Shown here piece by piece: positions 26,860-38,047 of a DNA stretch of 64,000 bases (position 1 is its first letter; the number at the start of each line of letters is the position of its first letter). The translations under genes were made by a program, and so were the position numbers. The notes below the pieces were generated by a model. It ran no database searches. It worked only from the letters and a program-made list of their open reading frames with translations, and was not told the DNA's origin. Source of the stretch: Phoenix dactylifera (lineage: Eukaryota > Streptophyta > Magnoliopsida > Arecales > Arecaceae); contig NC_052395.1 in the NCBI RefSeq assembly GCF_009389715.1, positions 23,609,482 through 23,673,481 on the forward strand, written 5' to 3'.

Positions 26860-29140
26860 TGTTGGGAACCCGCCCATGCCGCTGATATTTCAAAAATTTT
26901 CAGATGGCAGCGGAATCGGCATGCACGGGTTCGACGTTCATCGCATGAACGTTGTTTCGAGACCTTTCGTAATTAGGTAAGAATTAAAACTTTTAAAACT
27001 ATAGGAAGATCAAATCTTCACCTTGCGCGGGTAGATGATCACCGCAAATCTGAATTCGTGGTTTTGGAAGAGGGTTCGCTTGAAGCCGTTCAAACGTCCG
27101 GCCTCTACGGGTATCCACACGAAGCAGGATCCGATCCAAGCTCTTATCTCACCGGGGTGCTAGCTCCCTTGCAGAGAGTCTTTGATGGCTGATCTCCTCT
27201 CTTTCAATCAACTCTTGAGTGCTTGAGAGGAGGAAGAAGAAGGATGAGAAGAAGAAAAGCCCTGCAGCCTTCTCTTCTCTTGCGTTGGAACAAGGAAGGG
27301 AGGAGGAGGACCGCCAACACCTTCTTTCTTTCCCTTGCTTGCGGCTGAACAAGGGAGGAGAGGGTGGCCACGGCAAGGGAAGAGAGGAATCTCATCTAGG
27401 GCGCCGGCCCTAGTCCTTCTTATAGATGAAGGGCTCCTACAATTAGGAGCCCTGACAACTTTCCAAGAGGGGGCGCCGGCCCCCTCTCTTCATGTCGCCC
27501 ACCAAGTGGAGAGGGGCTGATGCCCCTCTTACTTGGTTACCTAATCCTCTTCCAAAGAGGATTAGGTGCCTCTTCATGGTTTAATCCTAATCTAATTAGG
27601 ATTAGCCAAATTGGGTTCAATCTATGCTAGTCCTAATCCAATTAGGACTTGAATGAACCATGACTCAATTGAACTCTTCAATCCTAATCCAATTAGGAGT
27701 CATGTTGATTCATTAGATTAATAATTAATTTAGACTTAAGGAATCCTAATCCAATTAGGATTTATTTAATTTTAGTCCTAATCCAATTAGGACTCTATTT
27801 GAATCCGAAGTCCTAATCCAATTAGGATTTCTAGGAATCCTACTCCAAGTAGGAATCCAATTTTAATTCAAAATTCCTAATCTCATTAGGATTGTAGGAA
27901 TCCTATTCCAAGTAGGAATCCCAGTCCTACTCCAACTAGGATTCCCAGTCCTAATCCAATTAGGACTCTAGGAATCCTACCCGAAGTAGGATTTGTGTTT
28001 AAGTCCAATTAATTAATTCCCTTTGTTCCTTCTTCAACTTCTTATCAATCAAATTGATTCTTGTGATTCCTAATCACGATTTCAACCATCGGATCGGTCA
28101 ATACTTCTAGTGTGTGTGACCCCATAGGTTCTATTCTGACTGGTAGTGAGATATATTGTGATCTCTATCACTATATCATTGAAAACTCCTTTCAATGGGT
28201 TGGAACGATTCCAACTCAACTCATTAGGGTTTATCGATCATCAAGATAATCCCTATGAGTCCCACCATCCACCAGTGACACCTAGCAGCATGTAGTGGCT
28301 ACCCAGCAGAATGGAATGATGAACCTCTAGGTGCAGTTAACATGTGATACAGTCCTACTATCGTGGATCCCTACAGGACGGAGGTCATGGACAACTCGTC
28401 AAACCCCATCGTCTGTCATATGTCAAGATTTATTCGACTTGAGTTCGATAGTGGAAAACTCTTTTCCACTATTACTGCCCTGGCCAAGGTCTTAGAACTC
28501 AGTCTAACAAATCACATAGGATCACTCCTCTTCTATCAAGGTCGATAGATTCCTTATAGGTGCATACCCTACTCCTACAGTGAACTACTGCAGCCAATCT
28601 ACACTGCATGGACCCATATGGCTAGAGACCATGTATGTGTGCAGTCAAACTACAATAACCTCACTGTGAGTAGCCGAAGCACCGCAGGTCAAAGGACCAG
28701 TCACACTACTGCAACATCAAGCAAGTCACTGACGAGTGGATAGACATCCAAGTGACTTCTTGTCTTGGTCACGCTCAGTACCCTTGTTCTCTAACAAGCA
28801 CCTGCACTATCACTTCAGTGTCCCTACACTGTGGACTCAAGTCTCGTCCATCCAGAAGGAAAGTGATCTGTGCACTGATCGGATCGATCACCGTCCTCGT
28901 GATGATCCATTGATCAGGAGCATTTAGAAATTAATCACCAATGATACATGGCTCAAATTCTCAACTCTTGAGAATATGTATCATCATCTTATTAATTTCT
29001 TGGACGATTCATAGACACATAAACAATATGAATGAAAAGATGCCTTTTATTTATTCAATAATAAATAGTCAAGTACAAAATTATGTCCCTAGAATCAACA
29101 ATGTGTCAGCCAAATTGGCTTCTAGGGCATACATCTAACA
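26860..29140 (-). repeat. Angela-like 3' LTR (2281 bp)
   Basis: Nearly colinear with the right LTR, from which it differs mostly by single-base indels and a few substitutions. Contains an array of TCCTAATCCAATTAGGA hairpins at about 27591-27975. Confidence 0.92.
27585..27975. repeat. TCCTAATCCAATTAGGA hairpin array (left LTR)
   Basis: Ten or more copies of the quasi-palindrome TCCTAATCCAATTAGGA or its variants (TCCTACTCCAAGTAGGA, TCCTAATCTCATTAGGA), about every 30-50 bp. The same array lies at 35412-35822 in the other LTR. Confidence 0.9.
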
Positions 29141-29152
29141 ATCTCCCACTTG
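29141..29152 (-). promoter_or_regulatory. Polypurine tract of the Angela-like element
   Basis: Minus strand CAAGTGGGAGAT directly adjoins the 3' LTR, the standard primer for plus-strand DNA. Confidence 0.85.
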
Positions 29153-29154
29153 CA

Positions 29155-32100
29155 CTAAAGCCAATTGGTCATATATCTTAGGCCCATCTTCTCAAGGTGG
29201 GCTTCAGTCTTTTGCTGACTCAGCTGCTTAGTGAACGGGTCTGCCACGTTATCCGCGGAGTCTACTCTCTGCACCTCTACATCATAGTCGCGTATGAAAT
29301 GGAAGCGCCGCTCTATGTGCTTGGACTTCTGATGAGACATGGCTCCATAGCTAGTGCTATGGTGCCAATGTTATCGCAGTAAAGTGTTATGGCATCTAAT
29401 GACATTACACCTAACTCTGCAATTAACTTTTAATCAGAAGGTTTCCACTGCACCCTTAGATACGGCTTAACATTCAGCTTCTAAGTAGAATCTATAATGA
29501 TCGGTTGTTTGGAACTCTTCCAATTTACTGAACCACATTGCACATATTCTGATGTAGACTTTCTATCATCAATATGTGTGCATCCTTCTACCTTCAACTC
29601 TGATCTTCTCCAAAGACCAAGAACATGTCTTAGTTCTTCTCAAGTACTTAAGACTGTTCTTCACAGCTATCCAGTGTTCTTCACCTGGATTCGACTGATA
29701 TCTGCTTGTGACACTCACAGCAAGAGCTATATCAGGTCGTGTACATAGCATGGCATACATGAGGCTTCCTATTGCCGATGCATAAGGAATCTTGCTCATG
29801 CGTTGAATCTCCTCAGATGTGTTGGGGCACATCTTCTTGGAGAGATGAATTCCATGCCTTAGGGGTAAGAGACCCCTCTTGGAGTTTTCCATGCTGAACC
29901 TCTTCAGCACCTCCTCTATGTACATCTTCTGTGAAAGGCCAAGCATCCTTTTAGATCTATCTCTATAGACCTTTATTCCCAAAATATAGGATGCTTCCCC
30001 AAGGTCTTTCATGGAGAATTCTTTTGACAACCAGACCTTGACCGAGGTTAGCATGGGAATATCATTCCCAATCAGGAGAATGTCATCTACGTACAGTACG
30101 AGAAAAACGACAGCACTCCCACTAACCTTTTTGTAAACACACGGTTCCTCTTCGTTTTTGATGAAATCAAACGTTTTGATTGCATCATCGAAACGAGTGT
30201 TCCAACTCCGAGATGCTTGCTTTAGTCCATAGATGGACCTTTGCAGCTTGCAGACCTTGTGATCTCCATCACTGGAAGTGAAACCCAAAGGCTGTTCCAT
30301 ATAGATATCTTCATCAAGATATCCATTCAGGAAAGCAGTTTTCACATCCATCTGCCAGATTTCATAATCATGAAATGCTGCAATGGCAAGCAATGTTCGG
30401 ATGGATTTTAGCATGGCTACAGGTGAAAAGGTCTCCTGATAGTCAATGCCTTCGCGCTGACTATACCCTTTCGCCACAAGCCTTGCCTTATAGGTCTCTA
30501 CCTCTCCATCCGAACCTATCTTCCTTTTGTAGATCCATTTGCATCCAATAGGTACAATACCTTCTGGTGGATCTACTAAGGTCCAGACTTGGTTGGAATG
30601 CATGGAGTCTAACTCTGACTTCATAGCTTCCAGCCATTTCTCGGAATCGATATCAGATATCGCCTCGTTGTAGGTTTTGGGATCCTGTATGTGATCCCTA
30701 TCTCCCACTAGGAACATTTCCTCGGTATCCTCTTCTAGTATACCTAAGTATCTATCGGGAGGATGGGAGACCCTACTAGATCTACGAGGTGGTCGGAGGG
30801 ACATCGTGTACTGGTCTTTATGAATGGGTTCAATAGGATCCATGACTCGTTGCTTTTCAGAGACTTTCTCTTCAAGCTCAATTTTCCTCCCACTGCCTTT
30901 ATCAAGGATAAACTGATTTTCCAAGAAGATGGCATGACGGCTCACAAACACATTGTGATCCTCTGAGACGTAAAAATTGTATCCTAATGACTCTTTAGGA
31001 TATCCTATAAAACGAGCACTTATGGTCCTAGCCTCTAACTTGTCCGCCTGTAGTCGCGTTGACGTGGGCCGGACATCCCCAAATCTTGAGATGACCAGAC
31101 TTGGTTTTCTTACCATGCCATATCTCATACGGTGTAGTAGGAACGGATTTAGAGGGAACTCTATTCAATAAATAAATTGCTGTGAGTAAGGCATCTCCCC
31201 AAAGGAACATAGGTAAATCAGTGAAGCTCATCATGGACCTGACCATATCCAATAGGGTCCGATTCCTCCTCCTGACACTCTGTTGAGTTGAGGTGTACCC
31301 GGAGGTGTCCATTGTGAGACTATGCCGTTTTCTTTGAGATAGTCCCGAAATTCCCACTAAGGTATTCTCCTCCTCGATCTGATCGAAGAGCCTTAAGAGG
31401 TTTTTCCAGTTTGTTTTTCTACTTTCATTTCTTGAACTTCTTTGAACTTTTCAAAAAGAGTCAGACTTGTGTCTCATAAGATACACATACCCATACCGTG
31501 AATAATCATCGGTAAAGGTAATGAAGTATGAATAACGTCCCCTGGCTAGCACATCGAATGGGCCACATACATCTGTATGTACTAGGTGTAAAGTATTTCG
31601 GTGGTCCTCTCCCCATGTCCTACAAAGGGCAGTCTAGCCATCGTTTCCTTGAAGACAGGACTCGCAAACTGGATATGACTCGGAAGTCAATGAGCCTAAG
31701 AGCCCATCTTTATCCATTTTGTTCATCCTATCTTCTCCAATATGGCCAAGTCTGAGGTGCCACAAATATCTTTGGTTTATCTCAATCTCTGGATCTTTGG
31801 ATCCTTTGGCACTCACATCTTGCTCGGTAAACATTCACAAATACATCCATATGTAAATGATAGAGAGACTGTCAATCATGAAACCACGTGCGACTATTTT
31901 ATTTCTCAAATAAATAGAAGAGCAGTCTTTGTCAAATGTAAAAACATGACCTTCCTGTGCTAGACATGAAACAGAAATCAAATTTCTGCTAGCAACAGGT
32001 ACATAATAGCAGTCTCTAAGTATTAAACTAAATCCAGACGGTAGTCGCAGATGGTAGGTGCCCACAGCCATAGCAGCAACTTTTGCCCCGTTGCCAACCC

Positions 32101-32210
32101 GAAGGGTTACCGCACCTTCCGCCAGCCTTCTACTTTCCTTTAGACCCTGTATGGTAGTGCACAAATGAGTACTAGAACCAGAATCTATAACCCAACTAGA
32201 AGTAGGAAGA
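29155..32210 (-). pseudogene. Angela-like pol: protease, integrase, RT, RNase H, frameshifted
   Basis: Minus-strand order: protease with VIDSGSSTHLC (about 32190-32160), GAG-pre-integrase with YLWHLRLGHIGEDRM and CESCLQG (about 31760-31645), and an integrase tail with [17 protein letters not shown] and RNase H follow in a 519-residue frame (31128-29569), with QMDVKTAFLNGYLDED, LVLYVDDILLIGND and RPDIALAVSV. The end, with VQRVDSADNVADPFTKQL, is in a separate frame (29340-29155). At least three frame breaks separate these blocks, so no intact polyprotein is made. The integrase catalytic core between 31640 and 31360 is badly damaged. Confidence 0.88.
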
Positions 32211-32301
32211 AACCGTTAGATTAGTTTCAATTATGAGCAAGTCTATACCTTCTGAAGGTGTGTCACCTTTCTTGTTCTTCAGGCTCTCGAGGTATGAAGG
32301 A

Positions 32302-33091
32302 CAGTTTCTCTTCCAGTGGCCTTCGACATTGCAGTGGAAACATTTTCCTTTGTCGTTAGCCCTTTTTCTTTTGAACTTCCTTCTTTGGGCTTCTTGTCTT
32401 TCTTCTGCTTCTTTGCAGGCTTCTTTTTTCTTCCAAGTAGACTTTCTCTTGGAAACCAGAAGTCAACTCAGCAGCGAGGACATTGCCCCTTGAACCTTTC
32501 AAGGCTCCTCAGCAGTTACCAAACATGTTGATTAGTTCAGTCTTAGTGCATTCAATCTTATTCATGTGGTAGTTTACTATAAACTGACCAAATGAATCAG
32601 GAAGTGACTGTAGGATCAAATCCACTTGCAATTCCTTGTGCATGTCCATACCGAGTTTCTCAAGCTCCTCTAGGTCCTTGATCATGGTCAGACCGTGATC
32701 ATGGACAGACTGCCCCTCGCGCATCTTCCGCTTTGAAAAGCCTCTTGGACACTTCAAAACGAGCTGTGCGACTTTGCTCACCATACAACTCTTGCAGGTG
32801 TGCCAGTATGTCCCTAGCAGTCTTTATATTTTCATGCTGGCATTGGAGTTCATTAGACATAGATGCCATCATATAGCATTTTACTCTAATGTCATCGTCC
32901 AACCACTTTTTATGCATCTCACGCTGAACATCAGTGGGACGTGCTGGTAATGTGGGGATATCTGAATCGAGTATGTAGCCTATCTTCTCACAGTTCAAAA
33001 CTATTTTGAGATTTCTAAGCCAGTCCTTGTAATTGGTTCCGGTCAGTCGGTTGGTCTCAAGAATACGGGTCAAAGGGTTTGAAGCCGACAT
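32302..33091 (-). pseudogene. Angela-like gag with zinc knuckle, frameshifted
   Basis: Begins at ATG 33091 (MSASNPLTRILETNRLTG), followed by NYKDWLRNLKIVLNCEKIGY, the usual copia gag start. It continues with LQELYGEQSRTARFEVSKRL, then changes frame near 32720 to LEKLGMDMHKELQVDLILQS. After another break, a CCHC knuckle CFHCNVEGHWKRNC lies at about 32341-32302. It is broken by two frame changes. Confidence 0.88.
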
Positions 33092-33280
33092 TGTATCTGC
33101 AGAGAGTAAAGATTCTAGTTAGACTTTTGTACTTGATCCTAATCTGTCCTAAGGTCTTTTAGAACAAATTGTGACTCCCACTATTTTCTCGAATTCCTCA
33201 CACTCCCCTGGTAGGAAAACGGAAATCCCACACGACTAGGGTTTCTAGTGGGTACTGCGGTCCCACCAATTTACATGCCA

Positions 33281-33487
33281 CCTCACCTAACAGTTATTGG
33301 TGACACATAGATGGATGAGTGTACAACTCTTGTACAATGCTTCTCAAGCATGTTGCAGTGCAACTTGGTCTCTAAGCCATGAAGACCTCACCTAACAGTT
33401 ATTGGTCTCATTTCTTAGTTAAGTCAGACCCACTGTATAACCGTAGGAATAAAGTCGTCATTGGGTCCTCACCTAACAGTTATTGGT
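33281..33487 (-). repeat. Three 21-bp repeats in the untranslated leader
   Basis: CCTCACCTAACAGTTATTGG(T) occurs at 33281-33301, 33386-33406 and 33467-33487, about 80-105 bp apart. All lie between the PBS and the gag start of the Angela-like element. An RNA packaging or dimer signal is possible but unproven. Confidence 0.9.
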
Positions 33488-34637
33488 GCCCAACCCCACC
33501 TTTACCCTACAACATCTCATGTCTATAGAGAGGTCCAGCCCCCAATGCAACTTGACCACTGTATCCAGCCGAGACAAGTCAACATCAGAAAGGCCTTAGC
33601 AGCTCTACTACAGTGGAAGACCTATTGACTTAATATTGGTTAATCAGGTCTTAGTGTTTGCAACTTGAGCCTTTCATAAGAGGTAATCGAACAATTGGCC
33701 AGGTAAAGCAGGTGGGAGGCTCCCCTTACTCAGAGAGTAAGGTCCTAATTAAGTAACCACCTTTCATGCTTTCCTAGACACCAATTAGATCAATTTAATC
33801 TAATATGACTTGCTCATGTCGGTTCACTCTCGACTTGATTGAGGAGGTTTTAATTTAGGTCTCAATTGGGTTTGCTACATCACATGTAGACCTATCTACC
33901 GACTCTCATTCACATCACATGCAAACGGCGCATTGCAGGCAGTTATAATCGCAGCAATAATTAAAGCTAAACTTTAACTAGGTGATGATCATGGATTCTA
34001 ATTAGGTCGTATTACAAGCACATGCACATCAATCGATCAAGTGGTCTTCAAACTCTTGAATTGGATCCAAGCTTCCTTGATTCGATCCTTGATCAACTCT
34101 TGATCCCATCGCCATCAACCGCTTAGACCCCTGTTCATCTCATGCATCGTCTTCGACTTGATCGTTGATGTACATCACATCACAGAAATACAACCAGATG
34201 TAAAATAAAAATAAAAAATAATTTACATCTCCTTTTAGGAGGCACGCAGGCCTCTCAAAACATCAAATAAGATGCATGCAAGCATCTGAAAAATTACATG
34301 ACATCGCAGATCACATCGCAGGTCATTACATTTGATACCAAAAGGGGTTGAATCCTATGATCATCACCGTATGCTACAATTATAATTTCAGATCTGAAAA
34401 CTTAACTGATTATATCATGACATAGGTCGCTGATCATGCTAATCATGATTCTAAACTTTGTAATCCCATTAACAATGCAATTAGAATCATCTTTTTATCA
34501 CATAAAAATCAGCATGTTAAAAAATCAGCACCCCTGAAAAAATCTGCATGCAGAATTTTTCAGCATGCATGATCATTTAATTTTCAGATCTAATATGCCT
34601 TTAGATATTTAATTCTTACCTTAATCTACGAAGCCTA

Positions 34638-34650
34638 GGCTCTGATACCA
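34638..34650 (-). promoter_or_regulatory. Primer binding site (initiator tRNA-Met), Angela-like element
   Basis: Minus strand TGGTATCAGAGCC, one base inside the 5' LTR. Matches the 3' end of plant initiator tRNA-Met. Confidence 0.9.
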
Positions 34651-34651
34651 C

Positions 34652-36976
34652 TGTTGGGAACCCGCCCATGCCGCTGATATTTCAAAAATTTTCAGATGGC
34701 AGCGGAATCGGCATGCACGAGTTCGACGTTCATCGCATGAACGCTTGTTTCGAGACCTTTCGTAATTAGGTAAGAATTAAAACTTTTAAAACTAATAGGA
34801 AGATCAAATCTTCACCTTGCGCGGGTAGATGATCACCGCGAATCTGAGTTCGTGGTTTTAGGAAGAGGGTTCGCTTGAAGCCGTTCAAACGTCCGGCCTT
34901 ACGGATATCCACACGAAGTAGAGATCCGATCAACGTTTCCTTGTCTCCCCGGGGTGCTAGCTCCTTGCAGAGACTTCCTTTGATGGCTGATCTCCTCTCT
35001 TTCTTTCAACTCTTGAAAGTGCTTGAGAGGAGGAAGAAGAAGGAGGGATGATGAAGAAGAACAAGAACCCTTTGCAGCCTTCTCTTCGTCTTGCGTTGGA
35101 ACAAGGAGGGAGGAGGAAGGGACCCGTCAAGCACCTTCTTTCTTCTCCTTGCTGTCGGCTGAAACAAGGGAGGGAGAGGGTGGCCACGGCACCAAGGGAA
35201 GAGAGGAATCACTCATCTAGGGCGCCGGCCCTAGCTCCTTTCTTATAGACATGAAGGGCTCCTACAATTTAGGAGCCCTTGACATCTTCCAAGAGGGGGC
35301 GCCGGCCCCCTCTCTTCATGTCGCCCTAGCCAAGTGGAGAGGGGCTGATGCCCCTCTTACTTGATTAGCCTAATCCTCTTCCAAAGAGGATTAGGTCCCT
35401 CTTTCATGGTTTAATCCTAATCTAATTAGGATTGGCCAAATTGGGTTCAATCTATGCTAGTCCTAATCCAATTAGGACTTGAATGAACCATGACTCAATT
35501 GAACTCTTCAATCCTAATCCAATTAGGAGTCATGTTGATTCATTAGATTAATAATTAATTTAGACTTAAGGAATCCTAATCCAATTAGGATTTATTTAAT
35601 TTTAGTCCTAATCCAATTAAGACTCTATTTGAATCCGTAGTCCTAATCCAATTAGGATTTCTAGGAATCCTACTCCAAGTAGGAATCCGATTTTGATTCA
35701 AAATTCCTAATCTCATTAGGATTGTAGGAATCCTATTCTAAATAGGAATCCCAGTCCTACTCCAACTAGGATTCCCAGTCCTAATCCAATTAGGACTCTA
35801 GGAATCCTACCCGAAGTAGGATTTGTGTTTAAGTCCAATTAATTAATTCCCTTTGTTCCTTCTTTAACTTCTTATCAATCAAATTGATTTCTTGTGATTC
35901 CTAATCACGATTTCAACCATCGGATCGGTCAATACTTCTAGTGTGTGTGACCCCATAGGTTCTATTCTGACTGGTAGTGAGATATATTGTGATCTCTATC
36001 ACTATATCATTGAAAACTCCTTTCAATGGGTTGGAACGATTCCAACTCAACTCATTAGGGTTTATCGATCATCAAGATAATCCCTTATGAGTCCCACCAT
36101 CCACCAGTGACACCTAGCAGCATGTAGTGGCTACCCAGCAGAATAGAATGATGAACCTCTAGGTGCAGTTAAACATGTGATACAGTCCTACTATCGTGGA
36201 TCCCTACAGGACGGAGGTCATGGACAACTCGTCAAACCCCATCGTCTGTCATATGTCAAGATTTATTCGACTTGAGTTCGATAGTGGAAAACTCTTTCTC
36301 CACTTTACTGCCCTGGCCAAGGTCTTAGAACTCAGTCTAACAAATCACATAGGATCACTCCTCTTCTATCAAGGTCGATAGATTCCTTATAGGTGCATAC
36401 CCTACTCCTACAGTGAACCTACTGCAGCCAATCTACACTGCATGGACCCATATGGCTAGAGACCATGTATGTGTGCAGTCAAACTACAATAACCTCACTG
36501 TGAGTAGCCGAAGCACCGCAGGTCAAAGGACCAGTCACACTACTGCAACATCAAGTAAGTCACTGACGAGTGGATAGACATCCAAGTGACTTCTTGTCTT
36601 GGTCACGCTCAGTACCCTTGTTCTCTAACAAGCACCTGCACTATCACTTCAGTGTCCCTACACTGTGGACTCAAGTCTCGTCCATCCAGAAGGAAAGTGA
36701 TCTGTGCACTGATCGGATCGATCACCGTCCTCGTGATGATCCATTGATCAGGAGCATTTTAGAAATTAATCACCAATGATACATGGCTCAAATTCTCAAC
36801 TCTTGAGAATATGTATCATCATCTTATTAATTTCTTGGACGATTCATAGACACATAAACAATATGAATGAAAAAGATGCCTTTTATTTATTCAATAATAA
36901 ATAGTCAAGTACAAAATTATGTCCCTAGAATCAACAATGTGTCAGCCAAATTGGCTTCTAGGGCATACATCTAACA
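34652..36976 (-). repeat. Angela-like 5' LTR (2325 bp)
   Basis: Same ends and hairpin array (35412-35822) as the left copy, and slightly longer because of small indels. GGATG follows directly at 36977. Confidence 0.92.
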
Positions 36977-37434
36977 GGATGCCCTAAGACGATCGTAAGG
37001 GCCTCAAATCTATCCTCAGGATGTGCAGGAGCCACCCCTACTAATGGAAGGTGGAGGATATGGGCAATGAGGTCCTCTGTGACACGCAATGGGACACCTA
37101 ATACCGTGCCCTCAATACCTCCATCTCCCCGATGGACGGTACTGTAGAACTCTTGAACTAGGCCAGGATAGGTGGGAAGGTCCAAGGTGAGGAAGTACTC
37201 TAGACCCTGGGCTCTAAGCCTATCGCCTATGGTGAATCCTTCCCGGGAGAGTTAGTCGAAAGTGACATACCTCCCGGAGGTGACGGCCTTCCCGGCCAAC
37301 GGCCTAACATGAACCACCCTAGGCGGGGAACGATCCGGAGGAGGTTGCCTCGCGGGATCGTGCCGCGCCTTGGAGCGCCGCTCGGGACCGGCCACGGGAC
37401 GGGACCTCTTTCTAACAACTCCCTTGCGAGGCAT
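36977..37434 (-). pseudogene. Sirevirus third ORF, N-terminal part
   Basis: Starts at ATG 37434 with a basic N-terminus (MPRKGVVRKRSRPVAG, then a Pro/Arg-rich stretch). It hits an in-frame TAA (minus strand, 37254-37252), then continues in the same frame with LSREGFTIGDRL, a YPGLVQEFYSTVHRGDGG block and LTIVLGHP up to the Angela-like insertion. If the insertion and one GGATG are ignored, the frame runs on into the part at 26859. The ORF thus has one stop, one insertion and one frameshift. The basic start could be a nuclear-targeting region. Function in Sireviruses is not established. Confidence 0.75.
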
Positions 37435-37676
37435 CTTGACCTAAACGAGATGAAAACCTAGAGAACGAAGAAGGATCGATAGAGGAAGCTCGGGACTGAC
37501 CTGAAAAGACCTAGGAACGGACGAAAACTCAATGTCCGGCGAAGAATCGACGGGAAAAGGGCTTGGAGACGATCGAGGATGACCTAGGAGTCGGCTCTAG
37601 GGCTTTGTGAACAGTGGCGGCTTGAGAAAAAGTATTTGCGAAACGACAAACCTAGGGTTAAAAAGTCGGATCCCGA

Positions 37677-37895
37677 CTGCGAGTCGACTCCCCTGAGTCG
37701 CGAGTCGACTCGACCTCGAGTCGACTCCAGAAAATGCGCGAGTCGACTCTCCTTATGCGCCTGTAGACTTCGAGTCGACTCCCGACAATGTGCGAGTCGA
37801 CTCCCCCTCAGCTGCCAACTTTACGAGTCGACTCCCCCAAATGCGCGAGTCGACTCCCCCTTAGGAGCCGGCTCTGAAACTTACTCGAGTCGTCT
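37677..37895. repeat. Internal GAGTCGACTC palindrome array, inverted context
   Basis: Eight exact copies plus two degenerate ones between pol and the third ORF. Flanking bases read CGAGTCGACTCCC, the reverse complement of the LTR form GGGAGTCGACTCG, so the array is inverted relative to the LTR arrays. Confidence 0.93.
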
Positions 37896-38047
37896 CTAAC
37901 CTTGGCACGCACTTAAAAATCATGCTATAACCGTGCCAAATGAGGGTAAATCACCTAGTTGGGATCTGATTTGATGATCATTGAATAGAAACTCTATTTT
38001 AACCTCATTTTAACCATCAAAATCAATTAATCTAGTGGAAACTCCCA

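Larger units (their letters stand above)
26860..36976 (-). mobile_element. Angela/BARE-like Ty1/copia retrotransposon nested in the Sirevirus
   Basis: LTRs at 26860-29140 and 34652-36976 start TGTTGGGAACCC and end TCTAACA. The 5-bp target duplication GGATG is exact (26855-26859 and 36977-36981). The PBS is at 34638-34650 and the PPT at 29141-29152. Minus-strand gag, protease, integrase, RT and RNase H are all present but broken by frameshifts and stops. The start of the transcribed-strand LTR (TGTTAGATGTATGCCCTAGA) resembles Angela/BARE elements of cereals. The lineage call is from memory and moderately secure. Confidence 0.92.

Noticed and set aside
36196..36779. Plus-strand frames repeated at 28363-28927
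   Set aside because: Identical in both Angela-like LTRs, which are non-coding; antisense to transcription.
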